A stretch of 64,000 nucleotides of DNA from Pelodera strongyloides (GCA_036852015.1 JAANDG010000575.1:1-64000); one strand, 5' to 3'; positions 9,979-22,846 are shown, numbered from the stretch's first letter. Numbers and translations: made by a program. The notes: generated from the sequence alone by a model not told the origin.

Positions 9979-10016
9979 CGAACGAAAAATTGGGGTTTTG
10001 GTCAAGCGAGGGTTAC
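9979..10016. repeat. solo remnant related to the tRNA-like array units
   Basis: CGAACGAAAAATTGGGGTTT, followed by TGGTCAAGCGAGGGTT, resembles the array's flank plus acceptor region (GAACGAAAAATTGGGGTATT, then GGACGAGTGGGGGT). It shows that the unit exists in diverged form outside the array. Confidence 0.55.
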
Positions 10017-10059
10017 GGTTTTAAAATTTGGTGCGGTAGTTGCTGCAAATGAAATTGTG

Positions 10060-10615
10060 CCATTTCGGCGCACCGCCCTGGCGACTCATTCCTTTGTGCG
10101 GACACTGCGCGATGTGTCGCGTTATGTGCTGGCGTTATCACCTTGTCCAAGATCAAATGTATCAAACTTGGACGGTTAGTTCTACGTCCGGTTTCTTTTT
10201 TTCGGTGCTGTAGTTCCAATTGGAGTTGTAGTTCGCGCAGCCCTTGCGCACCTTTGGGGCAAATAGTTTACACCGTTCCATTTCTGTACGCCGCTCCATT
10301 TCGGTGCGCGGCGCTTGCGCGAGGTTTTGTGATCTGTGAAAGCTGTTTGATCGTCATATCAAATATCGAATGTATCGAGTGTTTGCTCTAATTCTGAGCA
10401 GTGTTTCTTTTTTTCGGTGCGTCAATTGGAATTGTGGTTCGCGCAGCTCTTGCCTACATCAGGGGCGCGATTGGGTACGCCGCCCCGTGCTCGCCATCCA
10501 CTTGTGTGCGCGGCGCTTGCGCGAGGTTTTGTGATCTGTGACAACTGTTAATCATCATGTCAAAGATCGAATGTATCAAACTTGAGCGTGTTTGTTCTGT
10601 GTCCGGTTTCTTTTC
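10060..10615. repeat. three tandem GC-rich repeat units of ~200 bp
   Basis: Units share TTTCTTTTTTTCGGTGC, then AATTGGA.TTG.GGTTCGCGCAG, then GCGGCGCTTGCGCGAGGTTT and GTGATCTGTGA, then TC.AA.ATCGAATGTATC. The copies differ by small indels and are richer in CpG than the flanks. No protein-coding sense was found. Confidence 0.75.
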
Positions 10616-13040
10616 CCAAATTCCTATTCATTGAATGGACTGCTTCCGATCGGGCCAAGTTCTATTGACATAAGCCAAGTGGCAAAACGTTTTTCGAGAT
10701 TTCGCCCTCGCGCTGTTGAGAACCTCGTCTATCTATTCTTTGATGTTGTCCATTGTGTCTGGGCCTGGACCTGGACCTGGACAGTTCAATTCGGAATTAA
10801 TGTATACAGTATTCATTTTATATTGGGAACGGTTAATTCATTAATTATTAAATTCAGGTGCTCATCATATGATGAAAAGATTAGGGTGTTGTTTGGCGGT
10901 CTGCCTATCCTGTCGATCTAAACAGTTCATTTTCGAATTAGTATTATTTCTTTGTAGGGTACTATTTGCATTTTATATTGTTTTACGGGCATGGATCACT
11001 TGTCTTGGCTTGTTGAAATAATTCAAGTAGTAAATCAGAAATATGGATTTTTGGCCATAATGTCTACAGACAGTTTAGAAAAGTTGGACTTTTCTTTTGA
11101 AATGCAGGCGAGTAGACAGTAGGTGGCCTTATTTTATTTTGGTGATTTATTTGGTTACGATAAGCATATGACTAGTTACGGCCGCTATGGCGCACAACTG
11201 GCGACCGTGTAAACAGAATATGAGCAACTCGTTCACAATTGTTTTATGTTGAAGATCTGACACAAACCAACAAAACGGCTTTAAAACAAATAGAAACCCT
11301 TTTTCTGAATCAACTGAACGCTTGAAACTGTATTTTGCGCACGTATGTTGTGTTGCCTTATGACTTCCGTGCGGCTCCGGCTCATCTAAAAACTTATACG
11401 CTTGTAGTTCTCCTATCTCATAAGTACGTACACAAGCCTAACCATAGGTCATAAGACTAATTGCAATACCATCATGTCCAGCTACTAGGTTTGTGTCCAG
11501 CTACCGGGCTGTAGTGCTCAGCTAATACCCGCTCTTGTTATAAGTCCCAAAAATCCAACTTCTGTGTCCTTATCTCCTTTCAATAGATCTCATTTGTTTT
11601 TGAAAAATCTTTTTTTGAAAAAAACCTAATGTAATAAATGTTTGCTATTATTGCAATTAGAAGGCCATGTGCCTGTATGCCTAACCTATGCAGCCCTCCA
11701 AGCAGACTTGCCTTGGGGTTTTCAGTCTCTACTATAGGTTTGTGATCCTTGTGTCAATCCAAGGACATTTTGTCCCGTCGAGTAGAAATAGGTCGAGAGG
11801 ATTGGGAGAAAGCAAGGGAAATCCATACAATCCCGGACTATCCAAGCCGCACTCATAACATTAGTTAGCCTTTTAGGGATTGGGCGATGTCTTCACATAC
11901 TTTTTTTACTTTTCAAATGATCAGATCCTAGGAAAATGTTTTTTTTTTCGCACAAACCAATGCCTATGTTTTTATTCGATTTATTAAAGTGATCGTGGAC
12001 AACTGAATTCTTATATTTATGATCATTTGCGTGAATTTAGCTCGATTTTTTATTCGAATTTATGTTTTTCCTTTTATTTCTATGTTTTTTTCACAGCTGG
12101 TTTTCTGGTCCAGCAAAATGGTTCACAATTTTGTTTGCTGCTACTTATATCAGTTCATAGTTCATACACTTGCACATTCCTGTCACGAAACAGAAATCAG
12201 CATATGGCCTAATTTATGCATTTTAATCGCACGTCCACGTGTGGATCTACTACATTGCGAAAATTTGCATTATTCAAATTTTATTTCGAATAGCATCAAT
12301 ATGTTAATGTGCCAGGTTGGCGGACCGAAAATGTGAGGCTCACATAGTCTCCCTCTTTCTTCAAAACATCTTCTTTTTCATGTTTTTGTCGAACTGTAAT
12401 CTTTTTCTTAGAACTGTAATCTGATTCCCGGCTACAAGACTGACCAATTGCCAATTGTACCTAGTTTTTGGTATCAGCTGAGGCAAAGTGACTATTTTTT
12501 TGGTATTAGCCGCAGCAGAGCGCGACTACACCGCCGCACACTCACCGCGATTTATCGGCCTACACTTGCACTATAGTACGCCTCTCAGCTGATGCGCTAA
12601 ATTTGCCTACGTGCAATAACACTTATAAACTAGGTAAACTTCTGCTCTACTCAAAGGACTTGCCCTTTCAAGTTTTATTGAGAAATATAAAGATGTACAC
12701 GCACTTGAAAAATGTAGGCACCTCCATTTAAAACTTGTCTGTAGCTAGATTTCAGTTCCTTGGCTTACTGTATTTATTAAACATGAGGTAAATGCGTCTT
12801 AAATTAGTCCGTAGCTATCTGTCCCCCACGCAATGTTTGCCTTTTAGCGATCCCATGATTACCGTTGTATGGTTCTTTTCTAGCACGTTGTCTTCGCTGT
12901 ATGTAGTTTGAAGCCGGTTGCCTGATCTTTGTTGCTCAGGTGTACGAGAAATTGGGTAGTAGCATTCTATGTAGTTTGTACCGTCCTGCGTGAATTACTG
13001 TAGTTTATAGTTTATACATTCTTGTAGTTTGTACTTGCAG
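10616..13040. other. intergenic region upstream of the EXPERA gene
   Basis: No exon supported. It contains a short CCTGGA repeat (10764-10785), a fragment of the TTAAAGCG MITE family (about 11985-12065), and a 24-bp near-copy (about 12940) of the EXPERA start-exon boundary: CAGGTGTACGAGAAATTGGG against CAGATGTACGAGGTATCGGG. Confidence 0.45.
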
Positions 13041-14778
13041 ATGTACGAGGTATCGGGTCGTCAGCTGCCTCGTTGGATCGAGTGGTGGCTTGCCATCTCG
13101 GCAGTCATCTGCACCCTGGACGTGATCTACACCTCGTTCCGACCCCACACCAACCGAGGCGGCTTCCTCGAGACCGTCTACGAACCATGTTAGTCACTCA
13201 AGTAGATTAAAGCGGTAGGACACGTGGTTTATGAAGGGTTCTAGACTAAAGCAAGCGGTATTACGTGGTGTAGACTACACAACTACGTCCCCATGTATTA
13301 TGTGCAAACTGTTTGTCAGTTACGTATCATACCGGTTTAACCCCCGTTCCGTTCCGAGTGTGTATTGCATACGTGCACTAGGAACATATTATGATTATAT
13401 AATGATTACTATGTACCCTGATCGTTTACTAATAGCGTACCTATCCATTCTAACGAAAAGTTAGTTAATCAATAAAGGGAGTTAGTTAATCAATAAGGTC
13501 TGAATAAACTGAATGGCGCCAACGTAATTTGTTTATTATTGTTCAGGGAACATCTACGCCGACGTGGACTACCGCTATGCTAGATGGGACGACCTGGTGA
13601 CGATGGCGACCGGCCGTGTGATGACCATCGAGATCATCATGAACATTGTCGCTCTTGTCATGGTCGGTGTTGTTGTTGGCAGCGTTGAAGACCTAAGCTA
13701 TCATAATATTGCTCCCCTCCCTCCCGATTACCTATGCCCTCACGGTGATGTGGTTCACCTAAGGCCACCACATTAAAACTAGGCCCCATCCCCCTTCCGA
13801 TCGGTATGTTACCGAAATCCTTAGTGTACCACTACCATACACAGACCGTTGCTTATCGCCGGTGCCATCGTCGATGACGTTGTGTTAGCAGCAACACATT
13901 AGTTTAGCCCCGATTACCAATTACTGCAGTAGACTGTGCTTCGTAGATGTACACTATTTCTTGGGGTTTTATGAAATATGTATATTGCTGGGCTCAAGGT
14001 GTTCACAAAAAAGTGTTTACATTTTGAGAGTGGTACGTTCGGCACTGTATATGTACATGACTGGTGACTGGCCTTGCTCAACTCTGTCAGAGCAACATAT
14101 ACAGGGAAAATAAGGTATGGTGTTTCAGGCTCGGAACAACTCTCGCCACACACTTCTCACTACCTTCACCACATCAGCCTTCGTCTTCTGGAAGACCCTG
14201 TGGTACATGGTGCTCTACGTCGGCCAGCCTGAAGGTGGGCACTGAGCGATTTTTGAAGATTTTCTTTTCAAAAACTAGCCGGTATTTCGCTTTAACTTGA
14301 TGCCGGCACAATTTATGTGCCCCACTAAAGGTGTGAGCAATGTTGTTGCGAAACACCAAATTTTGGAGAATATTGATTGGTTCAGAAGCTCCTTTTTCGG
14401 TACTGGCGTCTTTGTAGTTTATGTATGTTCTTCTGTATTTTATTGTGTAGTCCGTAGTTTAAGGTTAAGATATAGCTCCAGGGATTCATTTTTGTAGTCT
14501 GTAGTTTACTCTTTCCTTTCAGGAACTGAGCCCTACATTGACCCGAAGGCGCACTGGTTCCGCGTGTTCGTCGTGTTTTGGGTTGCCGATGGAATCTGGT
14601 AAGAGTGATTGATTATGAAGTTTTTTCTGAGCTTTACAGTTTGTAGTTTGATGTGCTAAGAGTACAAACTACAACTTCCATTTTCAGGTGTGTCCTGCCT
14701 CTTGCCGTGATGATCAAACTTTGGAATCGAATCGCACGACCCGAACACGAGTACGCGCTCGCCAAGTCGTCAATTTGA
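13041..14778 (+). CDS. EXPERA-domain (emopamil-binding-like) membrane protein
   Basis: Small polytopic membrane protein of the EXPERA superfamily, which includes EBP sterol isomerase, EBPL, TM6SF and TMEM97. Exons 13041-13188, 13547-13662, 14129-14234, 14523-14598 and 14688-14778 join in phase to 178 residues ending in TGA. About four hydrophobic segments are visible: WWLAISAVICTLDVIYTSF, then the segment ending IEIIMNIVALVM, then FVFWKTLWYMVLYVGQP, then VFVVFWVADGIWCVLPLAVM. Family marks are WNIYADVDYRYARWDD, the conserved FWKTLWYMV and the final W-x-x-DGIW-x-x-LP segment, which follow the EBP-like order. A consensus acceptor (TTGCAG) abuts the ATG, suggesting trans-splicing or a 5' UTR intron. 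I cannot say which substrate it binds or whether it is a catalytic isomerase. Confidence 0.8.
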
Positions 14779-14960
14779 AGCGGCGCAACAAATTTTGTTG
14801 CCCTGCTGCTTTGGATATGCTGCTGTGGTGCTGCGGAGATGTCTGTAGGACGTCCCTCCTCGTTTTTTTACTCTAGCGCCTCCTATCTTAGTTTTTTGTA
14901 ACTCTAGTCCCTTCTTTTTCTATTCTATGCGAAGTTCTTGTGTAATGTAGAATTTGGACC

Positions 14961-14990
14961 TAGGCTTAGGCCCAGGCTTAGGCTTAGGCT
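14961..14990. repeat. interstitial telomere-like TTAGGC array
   Basis: Five imperfect TTAGGC units (one reads CCAGGC) lie about 180 bp after the EXPERA stop codon. Confidence 0.8.
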
Positions 14991-15718
14991 ATGTTAACCT
15001 GGCATCCCACCTTGTCATCGAACCTATCCTATAATTATATAAGGATAGAGTAATGCTACGCCCCTACTAAATCCCATATTCCTCTTCTGGCTACCTTTTT
15101 TGCATTCAGCCTTTTTGCACCTCACTCTTTTTTATGGAACAAAATATATGTACGGATGAGCTTTATTCTTTATATAATAAATGCATAATATGTCCGAATT
15201 TTGTATGTAATCGCGTCCCAAGAAGATACATATCAAGTATTTTTTTCTGCTGTTTCACCCTGTTTCCGTGTTTTAGGACGTGATTTACTAGTCTTGTAAT
15301 TTATTGTGTGTGTTTTTTTATACAAAATATGTGTAATAAAATGTGCAGCGTGTATTATTTTTGTTGTTTTGTATCTTTTTGGTGTTTTCTCCGGATTTAG
15401 AAGGAGCCCAGTAGTCCAAATAATACGCTATATAGTTATGCAATCGGGCGGAGATAAATACCGGAAATGCTGGAAGTGCTAGCTTTTTGAGCCACAAGAC
15501 GGAAGAAAGTAGAATGTAATATACTAGTAATATATGCTTCTTTATGGTTCTACTTTCAATGTACATCTGTTGCAGTCAGTAGGGCAGGCAAACATTTTGA
15601 GCCATTTGTTCGCCACTAGAGCGCCATAGTTTCGCGAACGCTTTAATGCGCCGTAGATGATTACGTTTAATTATGTTATTCTTATTTATTGTGACAATAA
15701 ATTGAACCATTATAAAGA

Positions 15719-15795
15719 AAAACTGGGCACCTATGGGGCCAAAAACTGGGCACCTATGGGGCCAACAACTGGGCACCTAAAAACTGGGCACCTAT
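15719..15795. repeat. tandem repeat of AACTGGGCACCTATGGGGCC
   Basis: Two full 23-bp units and two truncated ones (AACTGGGCACCTA) follow one another. Confidence 0.85.
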
Positions 15796-16446
15796 CCATA
15801 TTGGTTGAGTGTTTATCGCCTGAAAGTCATTAATTTATTCATACGAATATTACATGAGTTTGTGTGTGTATGTTTGCATCACACGCACGCGAAAGGCGAT
15901 TAGAAGGATATTTTCATGAGAGGAGAAATAATCCCTCTTCGTCAAGATATAAATCAACGTAATTCGACATTTCTGCGAATATTGTATAACTTTAATTTAA
16001 TATTTTAATAATTAAATAATTTTAATATTATTAATTATTTTTGATTATTTTAGTTGTAATGTAATTTCTTGGTGTCATTGTGGTCCTTTTTAAGATAAAC
16101 ATAAGAATAAAACCGAGCCTTCTAGCTAGCTTCTAGTTTTGTTGCATTTTTTTTAATTCTATTTCACATACACACAAATAAGCCGTCAATGCTTTTCTTT
16201 ACTTACGCTCATCTTTACGCAATCAAGTATGAAGAAGCCATACCATACATGTTCAGAAAAAAATTCGTCATGAAAAAAAATTGCAGATTAGTTTTCGGGA
16301 TGGCACGAATAAGTAGCAAATATCGCTCAATTTCTGCGCAACGTCACCCGTTGAAGGTCTTCGTTTGTGATAAAGAAGGTATTGGAATACATGGAAAGAA
16401 TCAGAAGAGAGATATTATCAAAGATAATATCAATCAGGTAGACAAC

Positions 16447-19257
16447 ATGGCACACCGGAAGGAGACAATGAGTAGACAGGTTAGTGAGAATCTTTAGTTT
16501 TAAAGAGATAAAGAGAAAAGAAAAATTCTGTTCTATTTAGTTCTGTTTATCCTTATTTTGGACTTACATTGTGTTTTTTTTGTTAATACGTTCATCCATG
16601 AAAACTGATAGCTTTAGATATGTGTCACGCTAGCTAAGAATTTTGTTTCGGATTACCTAAGTGTACTGCATTGAAACCTAAGGCACACTTCTGAGAAAAC
16701 TCGGAGTATCTGGCTTTAATATGTTTGGATTTAGGTACCTCCGTTCAGCGTGCAATCCACGCAAAGAAATTCGAGAACATTATCCCTACCGGCTCGGGTA
16801 AGGTCGGCCGCGCCTTCTGATACACAGGTAATGTACCGAACACTACCATTGACAATTCCGTACCTAGTTCGGGCACCATGCGAGCGTCAATCCCAATGAC
16901 CATAGATATGATACTATATCTTTATTGAGAAACGTATCTGCCCAAAAAGATCCATAATACAACATCATGAACAAGCTTCCAGTTCAGCAAGACGACACGC
17001 TTGCATTGTTTCTGTGAATTCGGTTAAAGCAAAACACGGGCAGCTTTTTGAAACGCATCGTGGACAACTGAATTCTCACGTATTTACGCAAACTTACTCG
17101 AATTTTTATTTTTATTTATGCTCATTTGCATAAACAGCATAAGAAAGATGTTGTACTCGATGTGTTTCAAAAACCGGCCGGTATCTCCCTTCAATAAAGG
17201 ATGCTTTTTGTATAAGGGGTGAACATACTTTTCAGCTCGAGTCGTGGGACATTTTCCGTCACATGTACACGAATGGTGATCTGCCAATTCGCATAGAACA
17301 TGGATGTCCAGGAGAGAGACTGAAAAAGCTGAAGTGACTAATTTTAGTTTATTATTAATTTTATTTAATTGCCCATTAATTTAGCTATGTCATTGTTATT
17401 TTAAGTAAATGATGCAATTACTCATAATGCTAGCAGCATCACAATGCCGGGCTAAGGCCCACGTAAAAATGTTTCCAATTGCTTTCCTTGTTTTGGTAGT
17501 TATCGTTATTAATTATCATTATTTAAATATCATTATTTAATTAATGTTTAATATTTAATTATAATGTGTCAATAAATTATTATTATTATTATAATTAATT
17601 AATATTAATATTTCAGATGGCTAAAAGAGCCAACATTGCTCTCATCCGATTCCTTTCGTGTGTTGATACCCAAATTTGCTTTGGGACTCCCACTTCTGGA
17701 TCAGGTACGTCACTTTCTAAAGTTGATATATTATAGTTTGTAGCCTTATTTTGTAATTTTCATTGTTTTTGTTGTTCGTAGTTAGCTTGTAGGTGGTTTA
17801 TTTGGGGCTTTTTTTAATAAGGCTTTTGCGGCCGGCGGTATGGAAGGTAGGAAGGAGGTCCACGTATGTACAGAAAACCTAGCAGTTATCGGTTCTTCCT
17901 ATAAGCATACATAGAAAACTGAGTAATCGATTGGGCGACGGCTCCCTGGCGTTTTCCCGTTCAGTGACCACTTGGTAACTTGGTCAGGCCCTGGTTAGCA
18001 CATGGCCGTCAAAAAAAAATTTTTTTTTGAAGAAAACCACTTGGTAATTTGGTAACGATTTTCTGTGGTCTGCGTGTTTCGTTTTCCTGTGCAGAAAACT
18101 TCAATATTCATTTTTTTTACATGATTCAGCCCTATCGCTTCGTGTCCGAACGCGGTTTGCACGATCTTTTGGACGCGGTTCACAATTCGGAGTCGGTGGT
18201 AGCCGTCCTTCCACAGTTGGTAAGTCTATAACGGATATATCATAACTGCTTGTATGCTAGATTGCTAGATACCCTTAGAACGCAACGTGACAGTAGGTGC
18301 TCAAGCGACTTTTACCGCGCCGCTATGAAGCGGCGCACAATTTTGCTCGCTAAACCCCGCCACTTGTACTTTAATTAGCGATTTACATTAAAATTTAACA
18401 ATTTAAGGTCCGTTCTCTACGCGCCGGGCTCTACTCGTTCGATTTGGAAAAGAAGAAAGAGGTGCTGAAGCTATTGTCAAAATTATCGAGATTGAATATG
18501 GTCGGAGAGTGTTTGGTACCATTCTACAGACAACTACTGCCACCCCTCAGTGAGTATATTAGCAAATGTTCAATAGGCAGAATAGTAATTGGCAATGGTC
18601 GTTGACCAGTCTCCAAATGGTTTGTTCTGTTTAAACTATTTGATGTCCGTTTTTCTGTCGTCTCGGGAATTATTCTTATTACTTATTATTCCACTTTCCT
18701 TTTTATGAGAGCCTCTGATTTTGTCGTAGAGAGCTCAGCTCCACCACAGAACCGGCTGCTTATGGTATTACCGTAATTTGTTATTCGTATTCAGGAGTTG
18801 CAAACTTCTGTGGCATTCAAAAATCGATAAATTATTCGCGCGGACAAGGAGTGCATGAACAAATTGAAGGTAGTTTTTCAATTACACAGATGAAACACCG
18901 CAGCCGCGCACCGCGCACCAGCGTAGCACAGTGTGCGGTGGGTGCGCCACAGATACGCTATCTGGCGTTCGCGCACACCATTCCAGCTCCAGCCGCGTGC
19001 CCAAGAGGGGTGCGCCGCCCCCCAGTGGCTGGACTTTAGGTTAAAGGTTTAAAATTTTTATGTTGATCGCGCAGTTTATGTGTAATTAATATTGATTAGG
19101 AGACAAATAACATTTAATTTTTAATTGCCTCAGTTCTAATGAGCTAATTATCCGCGTTTCAGCTACATTAAACGACTTGGAGAGAAGCGGAGGCCCAAAG
19201 GCATATATCAATATTAAATATGTCATCCCCACTTATGATTCATGTAAAGTCTACTGA
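16447..19257 (+). CDS. PACRG: PACRG (Parkin co-regulated protein) orthologue
   Basis: PACRG binds tubulin and forms the inner junction of axonemal doublet microtubules; nematode sensory cilia use it. Eight exons: 16447-16479, 16735-16797, 17236-17333, 17617-17704, 18130-18219, 18408-18549, 18795-18869, 19163-19257 (TGA). All phases agree, giving 227 residues (human isoform 257). Markers in order: VPPFSVQSTQRN at 12; IFRHMYTNGDLPIRIEH (family F-DRGD-PI-LEH); IPKFALGLPLLDQPYRF; SERGLHDLLDA; VVAVLPQL; RLNMVGECLVPFYRQLLPPL; SINYSRGQGVHEQIE; NDLERSGGPKAYINIKYVIP; TYDSCKVY at the end. The C-terminal third is very close to vertebrate PACRG. Exon 4 looks open in another frame (MAKRANIAL...), but only the phase-1 frame continues the protein. 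An acceptor (CAATCAG) 10 nt before the ATG fits trans-splicing. Confidence 0.95.
17034..17194. repeat. MITE-like element in PACRG intron 2
   Basis: The left end starts TTAAAGCAAAACACGGGC and continues AGCTTTTTGAAACGCATCG. The right end, read in reverse complement, is TTGAAGGGAGATACCGGC continuing CGGTTTTTGAAACACATCG. The interior has ACTCGAATTTTTATT and ATGCTCATTTGCAT, shared with other copies. Confidence 0.75.
18896..19035. repeat. GC-rich patch in PACRG intron 7
   Basis: CpG-rich sequence (for example CCGCGCACCGCGCACCAGCG) differs sharply from the AT-rich surroundings and resembles the interior of the GC-rich foldback at 39519. It is probably an eroded element. Confidence 0.45.
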
Positions 19258-20152
19258 ATCTTTTATAAGGAAGCCTTGGATAAAGTATTTTTGTAACCAT
19301 CTGTTTTTCTCACTAGTATTTACACGATTTTTTCACCTTGCACTAGTAGCTATGTTTATGTGTTTCCAAGAAACCGTATGAATTCGTCGCCACAAAAGTT
19401 CTAGCGCACATGTGGCACACATATCGCACACCTTCTTGTGGCGCCGCGGTACCCAGCGGTTTCCACCTTATGTGCTAGGTGTTTTCTTACGTTACCCAAA
19501 ATGATCCAAATACAAAAGGGTGGCTTATATTTTCTATAGTTGCTATTCTTTAACTTTTGTTTTCAAACAGTTGGAGATTAAATCTGAGGAAGTATTTGAG
19601 TTTCGTTCTATTGTTTGTTGACCTGCTGACAGAACTTATTATTATTAATTTCGTTTTACTTTTTCAATAATTTTCATGTGACCAATCATGCGCGAAAAGC
19701 TGATTTTATCGCACTAGCGCCGTGGTTAACATGAGTTATTAGCTATTTGTTACAAATAAAGAAAGGAACATAATAATATCACGAGTTAATGTGCACATGG
19801 TTACAAAAAGCATATTTATTCACTTTCTGCTGTATCAAAATAAGAAGTTCTTTGATGCTGTTCGGGGCTTCTGAATGATAGTCGCAACCTGCATTTTGCA
19901 CACCTTTGAAGAACTTCTTGGAAGGGTGCGGCGCACGCACTGTCTGCGCGCCACATTTAAAGCGACATACCAGTCGGCTTGTGAAGCGTGTGTCAGACGT
20001 CGTCTTCCCATGTAGTGTGCGTGATACTGCGCGTTTTTTTGTTCCAATTATACATATTCGTTTGCATGCAACATATATGGGACTTCAGTTGTCCAACATA
20101 CTCTTGTTAAACCAGCCGTTATGGGGGACCAGCCAAGGCGGTAGCCTATTGG

Positions 20153-20327
20153 TTAAAGCGAAATACCGGCCGGTTTTTAAACACATCGAGTACATCAGCA
20201 TTCTTATGCAGCTTATGCAAATGACTATAAATTAGAATAAAAAAAATCGAGCTAAATTCGGGCAACTTTGTATAAGAATTCAACTGTGCACGATGCGTTT
20301 CAAAAACCGGCCGGTATTTCGCTTTAA
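20153..20327. repeat. MITE-like inverted-repeat element (TTAAAGCG family), reference copy
   Basis: 175 bp. The left end TTAAAGCGAAATACCGGCCG and the right end CGGCCGGTATTTCGCTTTAA are exact complements over about 20 bp, and the inverted repeat continues through GTTTTTRAAACRCATCG. Both outer ends read TTAA. The interior has TTATGCAAATGACTATAAAT and an AAAAAAATCGAGCTAAATTC stretch. Confidence 0.88.
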
Positions 20328-22684
20328 CGGCGTAAATCGGTAGCCCAGTTGAAAACACTAATCCAAAATTGTCATTGTCTATGGTATCTGGGGCCTTGCG
20401 TTAGTAAATATATTTAATCTGCACGAGGCTATGACATTACTGAATTTTGCGTCTACTACTCTTTATGTTAATTCTGAAACGTATATTTGGGTAAAATTAT
20501 CCCAATACCCAGATCTCGCAGCAAAACACAAACTTCTACCAGCACAGGAAAATGCACTAACACACTTATAGATAAACCAATAAAACACGGTACTTTCCTG
20601 TAGTAAGCGGTAAAACTTCCACGGGCATGATCATTTCTTTGATAAAAATCTGCCCGCCGAAAAGGAGTTACATTCTGCTGTGATATGTTGCCGATTTAAA
20701 CTTTCGCTAAAACCGAGAATACTTAAAATTGAGAAAAATGAGCGTAGATTAATATCTAATGAGGAAAAAAGGTGTCATTTGACAGAGTAAAAGAGAAATT
20801 AGAAGAAGCAAAACAGCTAATAATATAGAGTTTAATTAGTAGTACAAAGAGTAAATGTATGAGGACAGGCAATTGGTGAAGGGCACTGTGGGACCTCATT
20901 AGCGTAGGCCTACCTTATGATAACTAACGTCGTGGGCCCAACTTTTAGACCCTTAAATAAATAAATAAATAAATATTTTATGGCTCAAGAGCCATTACAA
21001 TATTCACAGTTTGTTCATGGCCTATTTCGCAGAGGTCCTGAGCAGTAGGCGACGATTTCTAGTCTACCTAGTCAAAGAGCGTCTTGAAGTATGGTATGGG
21101 ATGTTTTTATACACATTGACGTCTTAGGGTTGGCTTTTGACTATGCACTGTGAATGTGATCAATAAATCTTTATCATTCTATTGGTTTACAGAAAATTTA
21201 CTTTTTCATATATATTTGTCTGGGGTCTGGATCTTCTAGGTATTCACGCTCCCTGTAACTGAACGTAGCGTAAGTCTGTCCAAGAATGAACTAGTAATAT
21301 GCATTTTTTTCACACAATCTAAAGTTGGAGCAATTTTCAGTTTATTTTAGAGAAATTCCAAAAATACTTTACTAAGCGCCGACTCTGGCAAAAAGAGTCT
21401 CTATTGCAACTTTCAACAAATTTGTTGGAATTTTATGTCGCGGAGTCAAACGATTAAACCTTTTATGGCTTGTCATTACCTCGATAAGCAGTACAACGTT
21501 AGTGGAACGGGGAGTTATATCAACAGCTATCAAGGAGAATGAAACCACTGTGCTTATGGAGAGGACTTATCGAATTAGACAATAAATGTTGCCCTATATG
21601 TTAGATGTGAAACATTTGTGTATTTTCAGCAAAAAATATAATGCTTGAAAAATAGGCTGTTTTTATTTATTTATTTATTTATTAAATAACACCGGTGCAT
21701 CAAGTAATATGATGAAAAGAAAGCAAAGCTTGCCAGCTTCTTAGTAAATAATTCACTTGGTTTATGTATCTATCGACATTTTTATTATTATTATGTTTCT
21801 AAAAGTCTAAATTTAGGTTTCGAAATGGAATGCCCACCTGTCGACCTGTCACGCGTATGCCTGCCCGTCATATGTTAGGAATGTAGGAGTAGGACAATAA
21901 AAACAAGTTTAACTACCATTTCTAGCGTTAACCTTCTTCGGACTATCTTAGAGCAGGGCAAAATGAGATAAACTCGCGTAAAATAGCCTCTGAAGAGATA
22001 TTTTTGAACTTTTACAATGTATTATTTAGGCTAGCAATCAGGTGGACATGTTCATTGAGCTCTTGTTGAAACTTACGAAATACTTGCGGCAGCGATACCC
22101 TGACTAAGCTCGACTTCCAATAAAAACGAGCCGAACGCGAGCCGTTTGGTAGCGGATTGGGCACTGTACGCATACAATAAGTCTAACTTTGTTGAACTTT
22201 CTGCGAGGCGGGCGCCATACGCGCGCCAATTTATGGCGGCATGCAAAGCATCACCCAAAAGTGGTGTGCCATACTCTTTCAGGAATAATGAGAAGAATTT
22301 TGTTGCATTCTAACTTTGAATCCCATTTTACTCTTTGTTTGCGATTTAGCCATCCGTCTGATCTCAAAACAAAACCTCACATCAGCAACTTTAAGGTATT
22401 TAGGTAGTTTCGAAAATTGTCTTTGTACTACTTTTCTACAGCACGAAGACACAAGAGAACACCATACGAGTTAACCTTGCCCCGAATTGGTTGGACTGCT
22501 TTGGTTCGTTACACACGCGAACCCAATTTTCGGATGCAAAAATTTTGTCGAAAAAAAGGTGCCCCGGTGATCGCGCAATACTCGATGATATATTTACATT
22601 TGATATATGTTTGGGGTGGATATTGCGTGGTAGCCTAGATTCGGGAGTATGGGAATAGGAAAGAGGGTCAGGCCCTAGCACCTT

Positions 22685-22713
22685 GCCTAAGCCTAAGCCT
22701 AGGCCTAAGCCTA
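22685..22713. repeat. interstitial TTAGGC array (reverse orientation)
   Basis: GCCTAAGCCTAAGCCTAGGC followed by one more unit. Confidence 0.85.
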
Positions 22714-22846
22714 GGTATACGCCTGGGAAATATACATGTAAGGGTATGTATCTGTTGCTTAACCTATAGCCAGAATACAAGGGACCAGAAAATCCTTGCA
22801 TACAATTAAAAATACGTTACACCTTATCTTGGATGTCGCTTAACAC

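Larger units (their letters stand above)
14779..16433. other. intergenic region between the EXPERA and PACRG genes
   Basis: AT-rich, with the TTAGGC array, the 23-bp tandem repeat and an AT-only stretch at 15985-16060. An AATAAA lies at 15176-15181. An open frame at 16189-16497 overlaps the PACRG first exon in another frame and has no family resemblance. Confidence 0.45.

Noticed and set aside
22436..22801. 121-codon minus-strand frame with Gly-Leu repeats
   Set aside because: The Gly-Leu run is a translation of the TTAGGC-type array.
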